Source: Streptomyces violaceusniger
GTDB taxonomy: Bacteria; Actinomycetota; Actinomycetes; Streptomycetales; Streptomycetaceae
Length of the DNA stretch: 64,000 nucleotides
Direction: 5' to 3'
Assembly (NCBI GenBank): GCA_005405945.1
Contig: BJHW01000001.1
Coordinates: forward strand, 2,604,001-2,668,000
This document shows positions 9,794 through 20,162 of this stretch, piece after piece (within the stretch, counting starts at the first letter, position 1; the number at the start of each line of letters is the position of its first letter). Below the pieces are notes generated by a model that worked only from the letters and a program-made list of their open reading frames with translations, had not been told where the DNA came from and made no database searches. A program made the position numbers and the translations under genes.

Positions 9794-10098
9794 TGGCCAA
9801 GAAGAGCAAGATCGCCAAGAACGAGAAGCGGCGCGTGGTCGTGGCCCGCTACGCCAAGCGCCGCGCCGAACTGAAGGCGGTCATCGCCGACCCCAGGACC
9901 CCGGCGGAGGAACGGCTCGACGCCCAGCGGGAACTGCGCCGCCAGCCCCGCGACGCCAGCGCCACCCGCGTACGCAACCGCGACTCCATCGACGGCCGCC
10001 CCCGCGGCCATCTGCGCGCCTTCGGACTGTCCCGCATCCGGCTGCGCGAAATGGCCCACGCGGGCGAACTCCCCGGGGTGACCAAGAGCAGTTGGTAA
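9793..10098 (+). CDS. rpsN: 30S ribosomal protein S14, zinc-free paralogue
   Basis: The 101-aa length and the sequences [14 protein letters not shown] and [20 protein letters not shown] identify the long, cysteine-free S14. It would replace the short zinc-binding S14 in zinc-poor cells. It is coupled to L28 and is the last gene of the rightward unit from site B. Confidence 0.95.
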   Translation: MAKKSKIAKNEKRRVVVARYAKRRAELKAVIADPRTPAEERLDAQRELRRQPRDASATRVRNRDSIDGRPRGHLRAFGLSRIRLREMAHAGELPGVTKSSW

Positions 10099-10149
10099 CC
10101 CTCACCGGGCCACCGGACGCGGGCGGACGCCACATGCCGTACTCCGGCC

Positions 10150-10740
10150 CACAGCGTCCGCACCGCGGCCCCCGCCGCGCCCGCGTTCACGCTCGTTCGA
10201 CATCGCGTGGGCATCGCGGACGCCGCGCGGCGGGCGCGGGCGTATCCGCACGAGTTCTCGGGCGGGATGCGACAGCGCGCGGTGATCGCGATGGCGATGG
10301 TGAACGAGCCGGAGGTGGTCATCGCCGACGAGCCGACGACCGCGCTGGACCCGGCGATCGAGGCCCAGGTTCTGGACGTGCTGGCGACAGCGCGCGAGGC
10401 CACCGGCGCGGCGCTGGTGCTGATCACCCATGACCTGCGGATCGTCGCGCGGAACGCGGACCGGGTTCTGGTGATGTACGCGGGTCGGGCCGTGGAGTCG
10501 GGCCCGGTGGAGCCGGTGTTCCGCGCCCCCCGGGCCCCCTACACCGCCGGCCTGCTCGCCTCCCTGCCGCCCGCCGAGGTGGACGCGGCGGACCGGCGGC
10601 TGCCGTCGATCGACGGGGCACCGCCGTCGCCGCACGCGTCGAGACCCGCCCTGCCCGCGAGCTGGACCTCACCGCGCTCGGTGGCCCTCCTGCGTAGGCA
10701 TCACGCCCGGTGGGAACCACCTCATCAGTGGGGGCATCCG
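10150..10740 (+). pseudogene. Dipeptide/oligopeptide ABC ATPase, C-terminal remnant
   Basis: From about 10207 the frame has the ABC signature [12 protein letters not shown], Walker [14 protein letters not shown] and the H-loop [10 protein letters not shown], then the [20 protein letters not shown] segment typical of OppD/DppD proteins. The Walker A half is missing: upstream sequence does not encode it in any frame. The usual Cys-rich C-terminus is also scrambled. It seems a 5'-truncated relic between two zinc-linked units, so the cluster was rearranged here. Confidence 0.8.
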
Positions 10741-10763
10741 GCCATGAGCCGGACGCACTCCTC

Positions 10764-12098
10764 CTACGGTTCAGCCCCCGGGTCCCGGATCGCAGTGCCG
10801 AGCAACGGATCGGGCAGGTCGGCCCAGCGGTCAGCGCCGAGTGCCAGTTCACCGTCGTCAAGTACGGCGGCGTCCAGCGCGGCCCGCACCCGGTCCTCGT
10901 CCAGTTCCGCTCCGATGAACACGATCTCGTTGCGACGCTCGCCGTAGCGGTCGTCCCAGTGCCACGAGGCCAGGGTCCGACGCTCGGACGACGCGGCGCG
11001 CCACGAGCCCGTGTCCTCGTCCTCCAACCAGCTCCCCGCCTGCCGCAGTTCGAGATGACGGCCGGCCGAGCGCCAGGAGATGACCGAGTCCGGGTGGGTG
11101 GCCACCCACAGGTACCCTCGGCTGCGCACCACCGCGGGCATGACCTGGGGCAGGCTCTCCGCCAGCCGCTGGGGGTGCAACGGGCGCCGGGACCGCCACA
11201 GCACCGAGGCCACGCCACGTTCGATGCCACGGCGGCGCAGGGCGGGGGCGATGACGTCGAGCCGGTCGGCCGGTCCGGCCGCGGCCCACCCGGAACCGGG
11301 CCGTGTCAAAGGCGTCAGCAAGGTGCTGTCGCGTTCTTCCCCATCGAGGAGGACCAGGGCGGACGGGTTGAGATGGGCGAGCAGAGCACGGGAGCCGTCA
11401 AGGCGGCCGTCGTCCTCCACTCCTCCATCCCGCAGGACCATCACGTGGGCAGCCTCCACTTGCCGGGCTGCGGCCTCGGCGAGCGTAAGAGGGACAGCCT
11501 GCGGATGGTCACCGAAGAGGTGAGCGGAGCGGTGCACACAGCGCAGGTCGCTCAGCAACCGGCCGGGGTCGATGCCGACGGCGAGGGGCGCGAGATCGTA
11601 GTGGTCCGACAGCGGAGTCCTTCCCAGCGGGCTTCGCCACAGCTCCGCCAGGAACGGCAGGGCGTCAACGTTGTCAGGGAGCGCGAGCACGACATGCGTG
11701 CGCGGTGCGGCCCTGGCAATGGCACCGAGATCCTGGCGGACGATCACTGCCGGGTCGCCCGTGGCCACTTGAGACAAGGAGGCCCGCTGCCGTTCATCAC
11801 CACCCACGGCAAAGCGCTGCACGAAGGGGTACCGCCCCGCCGCGTCCGCGTGGACCGAGACAGAGAGCACCAGCGCGTCGGGCGAGGCACGCCGCAGCAG
11901 GTCCAGAACGCGGCCTCGCGCTTCAGGGGTGTTGCCGGACACCACGCCCAGCAGGCCGCGCCCCCTTCCCTCACCCCCAGCCCTCACCCCTGCCCCCGTC
12001 CAATGGCAGTGACGAGCGCATAAGCAGTCCTGCGTACCCGCAACATCACCAACGGCGGCACTTCTCCTCCTCAGCGACGACCTCACGGCAGCCAGCAC
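10764..12098 (-). CDS. Divergent CobW-like protein without P-loop or CxCC, start uncertain
   Basis: The C-terminal half is a CobW domain ([33 protein letters not shown], and [21 protein letters not shown]). The N-terminal part reads [20 protein letters not shown] where Walker A would be, lacks a GKT, and has no CxCC motif. It thus keeps the fold but not the obvious nucleotide or metal residues. The open frame reaches 12098, next to Zur-like site C, but the first 45 residues look like leader sequence; a GTG near 11985 is a likelier start, giving about 405 aa. It diverges from L32-CobW. Confidence 0.7.
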   Translation of the reverse strand: MLAAVRSSLRRRSAAVGDVAGTQDCLCARHCHWTGAGVRAGGEGRGRGLLGVVSGNTPEARGRVLDLLRRASPDALVLSVSVHADAAGRYPFVQRFAVGGDERQRASLSQVATGDPAVIVRQDLGAIARAAPRTHVVLALPDNVDALPFLAELWRSPLGRTPLSDHYDLAPLAVGIDPGRLLSDLRCVHRSAHLFGDHPQAVPLTLAEAAARQVEAAHVMVLRDGGVEDDGRLDGSRALLAHLNPSALVLLDGEERDSTLLTPLTRPGSGWAAAGPADRLDVIAPALRRRGIERGVASVLWRSRRPLHPQRLAESLPQVMPAVVRSRGYLWVATHPDSVISWRSAGRHLELRQAGSWLEDEDTGSWRAASSERRTLASWHWDDRYGERRNEIVFIGAELDEDRVRAALDAAVLDDGELALGADRWADLPDPLLGTAIRDPGAEP

Positions 12099-12102
12099 AC
12101 TA

Positions 12103-12127
12103 CATGGAAACGGTGCCCATTTTCATG
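12103..12127. promoter_or_regulatory. Candidate Zur operator C
   Basis: A 25-bp imperfect palindrome (CATGGAAACGG ... CCATTTTCATG) lies between the divergent CobW-like gene and L32. Its right half CATTTTCAT equals that of sites A and B, but the half-sites are further apart. It could hold two overlapping Zur sites or a variant. Confidence 0.6.
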
Positions 12128-12171
12128 TACGGTCGCGGGAACAACACCGACCAGGAAAGGGCCCATACGAC

Positions 12172-12342
12172 ATGGCCGTGCCCAAGCGGAAGATGTCCCG
12201 GAGCAACACCCGCCACCGCCGCGCACAGTGGAAGGCGAGCACGCCAGAGCTGGTGACCATCACCATCGACGGCCGCGAACACCAGGTACCGCGGCGACTC
12301 GTCCCCGCCTACCGGCGCGGCCTGCTGCACCCCGAGGGCTGA
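12172..12342 (+). CDS. rpmF: 50S ribosomal protein L32, zinc-free, 56 aa
   Basis: A short frame beginning [20 protein letters not shown] and ending RRGLLHPEG matches L32. The CxxC pairs of the zinc form are absent (no cysteine at all). AGGAAAGGG precedes the ATG at a good distance. Site C lies 45 bases upstream, and a canonical CobW gene begins seven bases after its stop, so the two form one zinc-responsive unit. Confidence 0.93.
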   Translation: MAVPKRKMSRSNTRHRRAQWKASTPELVTITIDGREHQVPRRLVPAYRRGLLHPEG

Positions 12343-12349
12343 CCGCGCC

Positions 12350-13570
<1,221 letters not shown>

Positions 13571-13674
13571 ATCTCAGCACACCCGGCAGGCTCCGAGCGG
13601 CGCCACGTGCGGGGTCGGGCCGGGTCCTGCTCACCCCGCACACTGATCCACCATTGCTTCGCCGAGGAGCCATG

Positions 13675-13812
13675 ATGAACGACCCTTACGAACGGTCGGC
13701 CGAGTACATCGACATCGTGATCGCCGATGCTTGGAGTACCTTCGGCCCCACACTGACCGACGAGCTGAGAGGTGTCGAAGCCGTCGGGGGAACGATCGTC
13801 GATCTGGGCGCG
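13675..13812 (+). pseudogene. SAM methyltransferase, N-terminal fragment
   Basis: After a good GGAG site the frame reads MNDPYERSAEYIDIVIADAW and then VGGTIVDLGAQAW, the start of a class I methyltransferase whose motif I would be VDLGxGxG. Similarity stops exactly at the motif, where the other strand begins to code for a different protein. Only about 45 residues remain, so it is a truncated relic. Confidence 0.65.
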
Positions 13813-14094
13813 CAGGCATGGCCCTTCCGGGAGCGCCACGATCGCGACGACGTACGGCGCCTCCCCCTCGAAGCCGGGCGAGGCGCGGTGGACGACGACG
13901 TACGACGCCAGCGTGGCCCGGCCGCTCGCTCTCTTCCAGGACACCGGGCCGCCGTTGAAGGGCGACCTGGCGCGAGGCGGGAAGAACGCTCGTCCCGTGT
14001 GCGCGCACGTGGGCAGCCACAGCTCACCGAGCCGTGCCTTGTCCCCGTAGGTCTGCGTCTCGGGCGTAGGCGCCGGACGGAATTTGTCACCCAC
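13813..14094 (-). pseudogene. DUF35-type OB-fold/zinc-ribbon protein, 3'-truncated
   Basis: From an ATG at 14094, MGDKFRPAPTPETQTYGD leads to LWLPTCAHTGRAFFPPRARS and GRATLASYVVVHRASPGF, the layout of DUF35 zinc-ribbon/OB-fold proteins that assist thiolases. Only one ribbon cysteine is left, and the C-terminus is lost at the junction with the methyltransferase fragment near 13812. Confidence 0.65.
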
Positions 14095-14153
14095 GAGTTT
14101 CCCTCACTGCCGGGCTTCGGCTTCTCCGGGCCCCTGACCCGCACCGGTGTCGG

Positions 14154-14624
14154 CTACGTCGAGACCGCCGCCCAGTCGAAGTCGGCCTTGTGCATCAGGT
14201 ACTGAGCGTTGGGGAATGTCGGTGCCCACTCGCCGTTCTCCAGCCGAGTGTTCCACCCGACGTGGTCGGTGTGCAGATGGGTGTTGACAACTGTGTCCAC
14301 GTCTTCGGGCTGCACGCCAATCGCGGCGAGCCGGTGCAGGAAGTCGCCGTCGCGGTTGGCCAGCAGACCGTGGACGCGCGGCTTGTCGTTGCCCAGCCCG
14401 GTGTCCACCAGGATTGTGCGCCCCTGTCCACGCAGCACCCAGGTCTGCATATGGGCCTGGTAGTCGCCGGTCGCGGCATTCCAGAAGTGCGCGTCCAGCC
14501 AGGTCTGGTGTTTTTGCCATGCGTCGGCGGGGATGGAGGGGAACAGCACGCTGACCGGCGCGAAAGAGCCGTGCCACTCGGTGATACGGCTGATCTCGAA
14601 ATCTCCCAAAGTGAATGTCTGCAT
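14154..14624 (-). pseudogene. MBL-fold metallo-hydrolase, C-terminally truncated
   Basis: The ATG at 14624 begins MQTFTLGDFEISRITEW; the zinc motif NTHLHTDHVGWN and the preceding VDTGLGND strand are intact. The frame stops at about 157 residues, roughly half of the usual 280-300, losing the later metal-binding His and Asp. Its upstream region contains a GAACATAC GAACATGC direct repeat that may be a regulator site. The DUF35 fragment lies just downstream, so decay spread through this locus. Confidence 0.75.
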
Positions 14625-14769
14625 GGTTCGAACATACGAACATGCCGTAAGACGTTCAATAATCATGAGTATCTCATTGATGTGCGAACGTCTCGCTGTA
14701 GATGTTGTGGATGATAGCGGTCCATGAACCAATACCTGGCATGCGGAGCGGAGGGTGAACTTCACATAG

Positions 14770-15960
<1,191 letters not shown>

Positions 15961-16087
15961 CTACACCCTCAAATGCGATGAGCCCGTTTTGTAGGTGACG
16001 GTTTCGCGCTCTTGCGCCGTTAGTGGCTGTTGGTGATCTTGTTGGCTTATTAGGACGGTCTTCAATTCCCGAGAGGGGAACATAGTC

Positions 16088-17125
16088 ATGTCCACGTGCC
16101 CCACAAACCTGGAAGCCGACAAAGCCACCAACGCTGACAGTCGTCTGATGGTCGCCCTGTATGCCCTCGCGGCAGCCCGGGAAAGCGTCTCCCGCAACGA
16201 ACTCTTGCGACTTGTGGACGCTTCGCCCGATGAGGCCGGACAGGCGATCGACAGGCTGCTCCAACTCAAGGTGCTCACCGGCAAGCCCGGAGACCCCGTT
16301 CGCCTCGTACCCGTGGCGCCAGCCACCGCCTTCACCCAACTTCTTTTGCCGGCGATCCGGGAACTGCGCGAACGGCAGACGACGATCAACGAAGTGAGCG
16401 CGCAACTGGTCGATCTGCTTCCCGTCTACGAGAAAAGCGTCATGAAAGACGTAAGGGAACACTCATTGCACCGTCTCGACAATGTGGATGCCGTCCGCCT
16501 GACCGTGTCCGAACTCTCGGCCCGCGCCACCAGGGAGATCCTCATCTCTCAACCTGGCGGCCCTCGCCCCGAACCCGTCCTCAAGGAGGCAACGGACCGT
16601 GCCGTAGGCGTGCTTGAGCGTGGTGTACGCACGCGTACGCTCTATCCGTACGCGGCGCAGTTTCATCAGCCCACTGTCGACCACGTCTCGCTGCTTGTCG
16701 AGCACGGCGCCGAAGTCCGCGTTGTTACACAAGTGTTCATGCAGCTCATCGTCTTCGACCGCGAAGTCGCCCTCGTCGAGCTGGTTGGAAACCCCAAAGG
16801 CGCCTTGCTCATACGTGACCTGAGCGTCATCCACTTCCTGATCGGTGCCTTCGAGCGGGCTTGGGACAAAGCCCTGCCATTCCCGCTCGCCTATGAGCGG
16901 GAACAGATGCTGTTCAGCTCGGAGGAGATGAAGACGGCGATCGTGGAACTGCTCGTCGAGGGCTACGACGACAAGGTTGTCGCCAAGCGTCTCGGTATTT
17001 CCCTACGCACCTTCCAGCGCCACCTGGCCGCAGTTCTGCGCCGCATCGGGGCCCACAACCGGCTCCACGCCGGCTACCTGCTACGCGATCTCGGCATCCT
17101 CCACGAGAAGCGCGCACAACAGTAA
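16088..17125 (+). CDS. LuxR-type HTH transcriptional regulator, 345 aa
   Basis: The C-terminus (about 280-340) is a LuxR helix-turn-helix (DDKVVAKRLGISLRTFQRHL, RIGAHNRLHAGYLL). The N-terminus has a winged-helix-like region (SRNELLRLVDASPDEAGQAI) and a middle domain with no phosphorylation Asp, so it is not a plain response regulator. TrmB/HTH fusions of this shape are common in Streptomyces as pathway regulators. GAGGGG lies seven bases before the ATG. It precedes the KamA cluster on the same strand and is its probable regulator. Confidence 0.85.
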   Translation: MSTCPTNLEADKATNADSRLMVALYALAAARESVSRNELLRLVDASPDEAGQAIDRLLQLKVLTGKPGDPVRLVPVAPATAFTQLLLPAIRELRERQTTINEVSAQLVDLLPVYEKSVMKDVREHSLHRLDNVDAVRLTVSELSARATREILISQPGGPRPEPVLKEATDRAVGVLERGVRTRTLYPYAAQFHQPTVDHVSLLVEHGAEVRVVTQVFMQLIVFDREVALVELVGNPKGALLIRDLSVIHFLIGAFERAWDKALPFPLAYEREQMLFSSEEMKTAIVELLVEGYDDKVVAKRLGISLRTFQRHLAAVLRRIGAHNRLHAGYLLRDLGILHEKRAQQ

Positions 17126-17245
17126 ATTCGGCGATTCGCACGGTAGTTGCCTGTTAGCGTCGACCAGGTCGCAATGCCTTACAGTGCCACCGCAATCGTT
17201 CACTCAAAGGACATCATGACGGCGATTGTTCCGCCCTGCGCCTCG

Positions 17246-17525
17246 CCGCCATGAACGTCGATGAGTTGCGCGCCCATATGCGGCGGCACCGCGAGATCCT
17301 GAGGTCGAAGTTCGAGACGGTGGCCCGCATCTTCGGCGAGCGACTCGATGGCACCGGCTCGCCACGTGGACACGGCCGAACGGCGGCTACCTCCACGGCA
17401 GCGCCCGCGCCGTGGTGCGCCTGGCCACCGGGGCCGGCATCGCCGTCGCGCCGGCCAGGGCCACTCCCCCCTATGGCAGCGATCCGAACGACACCGTGAT
17501 CCGCATCGGCCCCACCTACCGCTGA
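17246..17525 (+). pseudogene. PLP aminotransferase C-terminal remnant
   Basis: In one frame MNVDELRAHMRRHREILRSK and FETVARIFGERLDGTG appear; after a shift near 17370 WTRPNGGYLHG and then PPYGSDPNDTVIRIGPTYR follow. RPNGGY and the substrate-carboxylate Arg segment are typical of class I/II aminotransferases (MocR-like and valine-pyruvate types). The first 300 residues, with the PLP lysine, are missing, so it cannot be active. It may be a relic of an aminotransferase once belonging to the KamA cluster. Confidence 0.75.
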
Positions 17526-17552
17526 ACCAGCGGTCACATTCGACAACGAGCG

Positions 17553-17583
17553 CAACAAGGCCGGGCCACGCCCGGCCTTGTTG
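17553..17583 (+). terminator. Hairpin terminator
   Basis: A 13-bp perfect stem (17553-17565 and 17571-17583) with a 5-base loop is followed by tatttac. It lies 27 bases after the aminotransferase relic and isolates it and the regulator from the KamA operon. Confidence 0.85.
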
Positions 17584-17733
17584 TATTTACGTTGAGGGCG
17601 ATGGACCGATTGATACCGAATTACTCCTTTTGCCCTATGGCGGGCTTACGCCAGTCGCACGCACGATCACCTGCGACCGCGACAGGTGTCTCATTGTTCA
17701 AGCAGGATCGTGGTGCGCCGGACGGTATGCCTG

Positions 17734-17832
17734 GTGACCAACTTCACTCATAAGTGCGACCTGAGGATGGTCGTGCATAAAACCGCAATAGCAATTGTCG
17801 GCATGGCATGTGCGGCAGTAGCTGTGACCTGA
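17734..17832 (+). CDS. Possible 32-aa hydrophobic peptide
   Basis: In the 390-base gap before the KamA gene a GTG frame codes VTNFTHKCDLRM followed by a hydrophobic tail (TAIAIVGMACAAVAVT). No clear ribosome site precedes the GTG; an internal ATG at 17767 gives 21 residues. It may be a leader peptide or chance. The remainder of the gap (17584-17974) shows only moderately AT-rich sequence fit for a promoter. Confidence 0.25.
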   Translation: MTNFTHKCDLRMVVHKTAIAIVGMACAAVAVT

Positions 17833-17974
17833 GTTGCCGCCACTGCTCACGACGTGGTGAACCCTCAAGCAGCACACGCTTCCGGAACCGCGGAGGATGA
17901 TCTCGGCCGGGGTGGAGGGTTCGGATTGATGCTCGCCCACACCGCTCGGTTTCGAACAGGGAAAGGGACTCGAA

Positions 17975-19311
17975 TTGAGTGTCGGCAAGTTCACGCCCTA
18001 CAATGAAAAATCAATTCAACGCGCCCCGCAATGGGGCGGGTGCCTGGAGAACTCCGCGAGGCCGTCACCGTGGTCTCCCAGGTTCTTCCGTTCCGCACCA
18101 ATCAGTACGTGCTCGACGAACTCATCAACTGGGACAACATCCCGGACGACCCCATCTTCCGGCTGAACTTCCCCCACCGGGCCATGCTGGACGACACCGA
18201 CTACGCCACCCTGCGGGATGCCATCGCCGCTGGCGACAAGGGGCAGATCGCGCTTCACGCGGGGAAGCTCCGCCAGCAGATGAACCCCCACCCGGCCGGC
18301 CAGCAAACCCACAACGTACCTGAGTTGGACGGCAAGGAAATGTCAGGGATGCAGCACAAATACTCCCAGACAGTACTGTTATTCCCTCAACACGGGCAGA
18401 CCTGCCATGCCTACTGCACGTTCTGCTTCCGCTGGCCGCAGTTCGTCGGCGACGGCGAACTCGCCTTCGCCGCCAAGGATGCCCAGGGCCTGACCGCCTA
18501 CCTCGCTCGCCACCGGGAGGTCACCGACGTCCTGATCACCGGCGGCGACCCGCTGATCATGCGGACAAACACTCTCGCCCGCTATATCGAACCACTCCTG
18601 ACACCGGAGTTCGAACACATTCAGAACATCCGGATCGGCACCAAATCGGTCGCCTATTGGCCCCAAAGGTTCGTCACCGACCGGGATGCCGACGAACTCA
18701 TCCGGCTGTTCGAGCGGGTCGTCACCGCTGGTAAGCACCTGGCGATCATGGGCCACTACAACCACCCCGCCGAGCTGCGTCCTGACATCGCACAGACCGC
18801 CCTGAAGCGGATCATCGCCACAGGTGCGAACGTGCGCCTCCAGTCGCCGATGCTGAGGCACATCAACGACAACGCCGAGGCGTGGCGGGAGCTGTGGACA
18901 ACCGGGGTGCGGCTGGGCGCCATCCCGTACTACATGTTCGTCGAACGCGATACCGGCGCCCGCTCCTACTTCGAGATTCCCCTGGTGAGGGCGTACGAGA
19001 TCTTCCGCGACGCATACCAGAGGGTCTCCGGCCTCGCCCGCACCGTGCGCGGCCCGTCGATGAGCGCGTTTCCGGGCAAGGTTCTCATCGACGGCACCCC
19101 CACCATCCGCGGCGAGAAGGTGTTCGCCCTTCAGCTCCTTCAGGGGCGTCATGCGGACTGGGCGCGTCGGCCGTTCTACGCCGCGTACGATCCGGACGCG
19201 ACCTGGTTCGACCAGCTCGTCCCGGCGTTCGGGGCGGAGAAGTTCTTCTTCGAGGACGAACTGCCGCTCCCGGCGGCCGAGGCTCGCGAACTGACGGTGG
19301 TGGGCGCATGA
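17975..19311 (+). CDS. KamA-family radical SAM aminomutase, one frameshift
   Basis: The radical SAM cluster motif is CHAYCTFC (CxxxCxxC), followed by ITGGDPL. Other family landmarks are RIGTKSVAYWPQRF, GHYNHPAEL, RLQSPML and a lysine in SAFPGKVLIDG, which may be the PLP lysine. Lysine 2,3-aminomutases move the alpha-amino group to the beta carbon; the substrate here is unknown. A TTG start at 17975 with AAGGGA upstream gives the N-terminus MSVGKFTPYNEKSIQRAPQW; one extra G in gggg at 18034 joins it to RVPGELREAV, about 445 aa. It leads a chain of overlapping genes. Confidence 0.85.
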
Positions 19312-20162
19312 ACCGGCCGCCGGCCCACGAACTTCTCGCGCTCAGGTTCGGGACTCAGACGGGGCGACTCGCGCGGGAGAACTTCCTGTTCGCCGACGAC
19401 CCCTGCGCCACCGACACTCCGGCCGGCTTCGACTTCTACATCTGGGTCATCCGAGGTCAGGATCAGGTGATCGTCGTCGATACCGGGTTTACCGCGCACA
19501 CGGGTGCGCGGCGTGGCCGCGAGCAACTTCACCACCCCGTCGAGGCCCTGGCCGGTCTCGGCATGGATCCCACCGACGTGTCGCATCTGCTGATCACGCA
19601 CATGCACTGGGACCATGCCGGTCACCTCGCCGCCTTCCCCACGGCTCGTGTTCATCTCCAAGAGCCGGAACTCGCGTTCTGCACCAGCCGCGCCATGCGC
19701 CAAGCCGCACCCCGCCGCCCCTTCGAGGCGGAAGATGTGAACGCGGCGATTCGACTGCTGTTCGACGAGCGCCTCACCCTGCACCAGGGCCCGGCTACGA
19801 TTGTGCCCGGCGTCGAGGTGCACCCGGCCCCTGGACATACCCCCGGCCTTCAAGTAGTACGCGTTCACACGAAGCGCGGCTGGGTCGTGTTGGCGAGCGA
19901 TTCGTCGCACCTGTGGGCAAACATCCGTCGCCGGGCCCCGTTCCCGATCCTCGACCACCTCGCCTCCATGGTCGAGGCGTACGAGACCGTCGAAGATCTG
20001 GCGGACGGCGTCGACCACATCATCCCCGGTCATGATCCTCAGGTCGCCACCCGCTTCCCCCAGGTAGAGGACGACCCCCGCTGGGTGCGGTTGCACGAGG
20101 AACCCATAGCCCCGTACACCGACCCGGCGGCGCTGGAACTGCGCGAGCGGGTGATCTCTTGA
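19308..20162 (+). CDS. MBL-fold metallo-hydrolase, 284 aa
   Basis: The zinc motif THMHWDHAGHL (HxHxDH) is at about residue 97, with the downstream His in PAPGHTPGLQ, Asp in LASDSSH and a last His in IPGHDP. The length and order match the N-acyl homoserine lactonase-like branch, which cleaves lactones or esters. ATGA joins it to the KamA gene and TTGA to the next. It likely hydrolyses a lactone, lactam or thioester intermediate in the pathway (inference). Confidence 0.9.
   Translation: MNRPPAHELLALRFGTQTGRLARENFLFADDPCATDTPAGFDFYIWVIRGQDQVIVVDTGFTAHTGARRGREQLHHPVEALAGLGMDPTDVSHLLITHMHWDHAGHLAAFPTARVHLQEPELAFCTSRAMRQAAPRRPFEAEDVNAAIRLLFDERLTLHQGPATIVPGVEVHPAPGHTPGLQVVRVHTKRGWVVLASDSSHLWANIRRRAPFPILDHLASMVEAYETVEDLADGVDHIIPGHDPQVATRFPQVEDDPRWVRLHEEPIAPYTDPAALELRERVIS

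Noticed and set aside
10207..10947. Full ABC ATPase of 246 aa
   Set aside because: Walker A is missing upstream and the C-terminal part past about 10650 is unrelated sequence, so it is only a remnant.
17698..17994. Minus-strand Cys-rich frame of 98 codons before the KamA gene
   Set aside because: No ribosome site, no family, and it overlaps the promoter and start of the KamA gene on the other strand.
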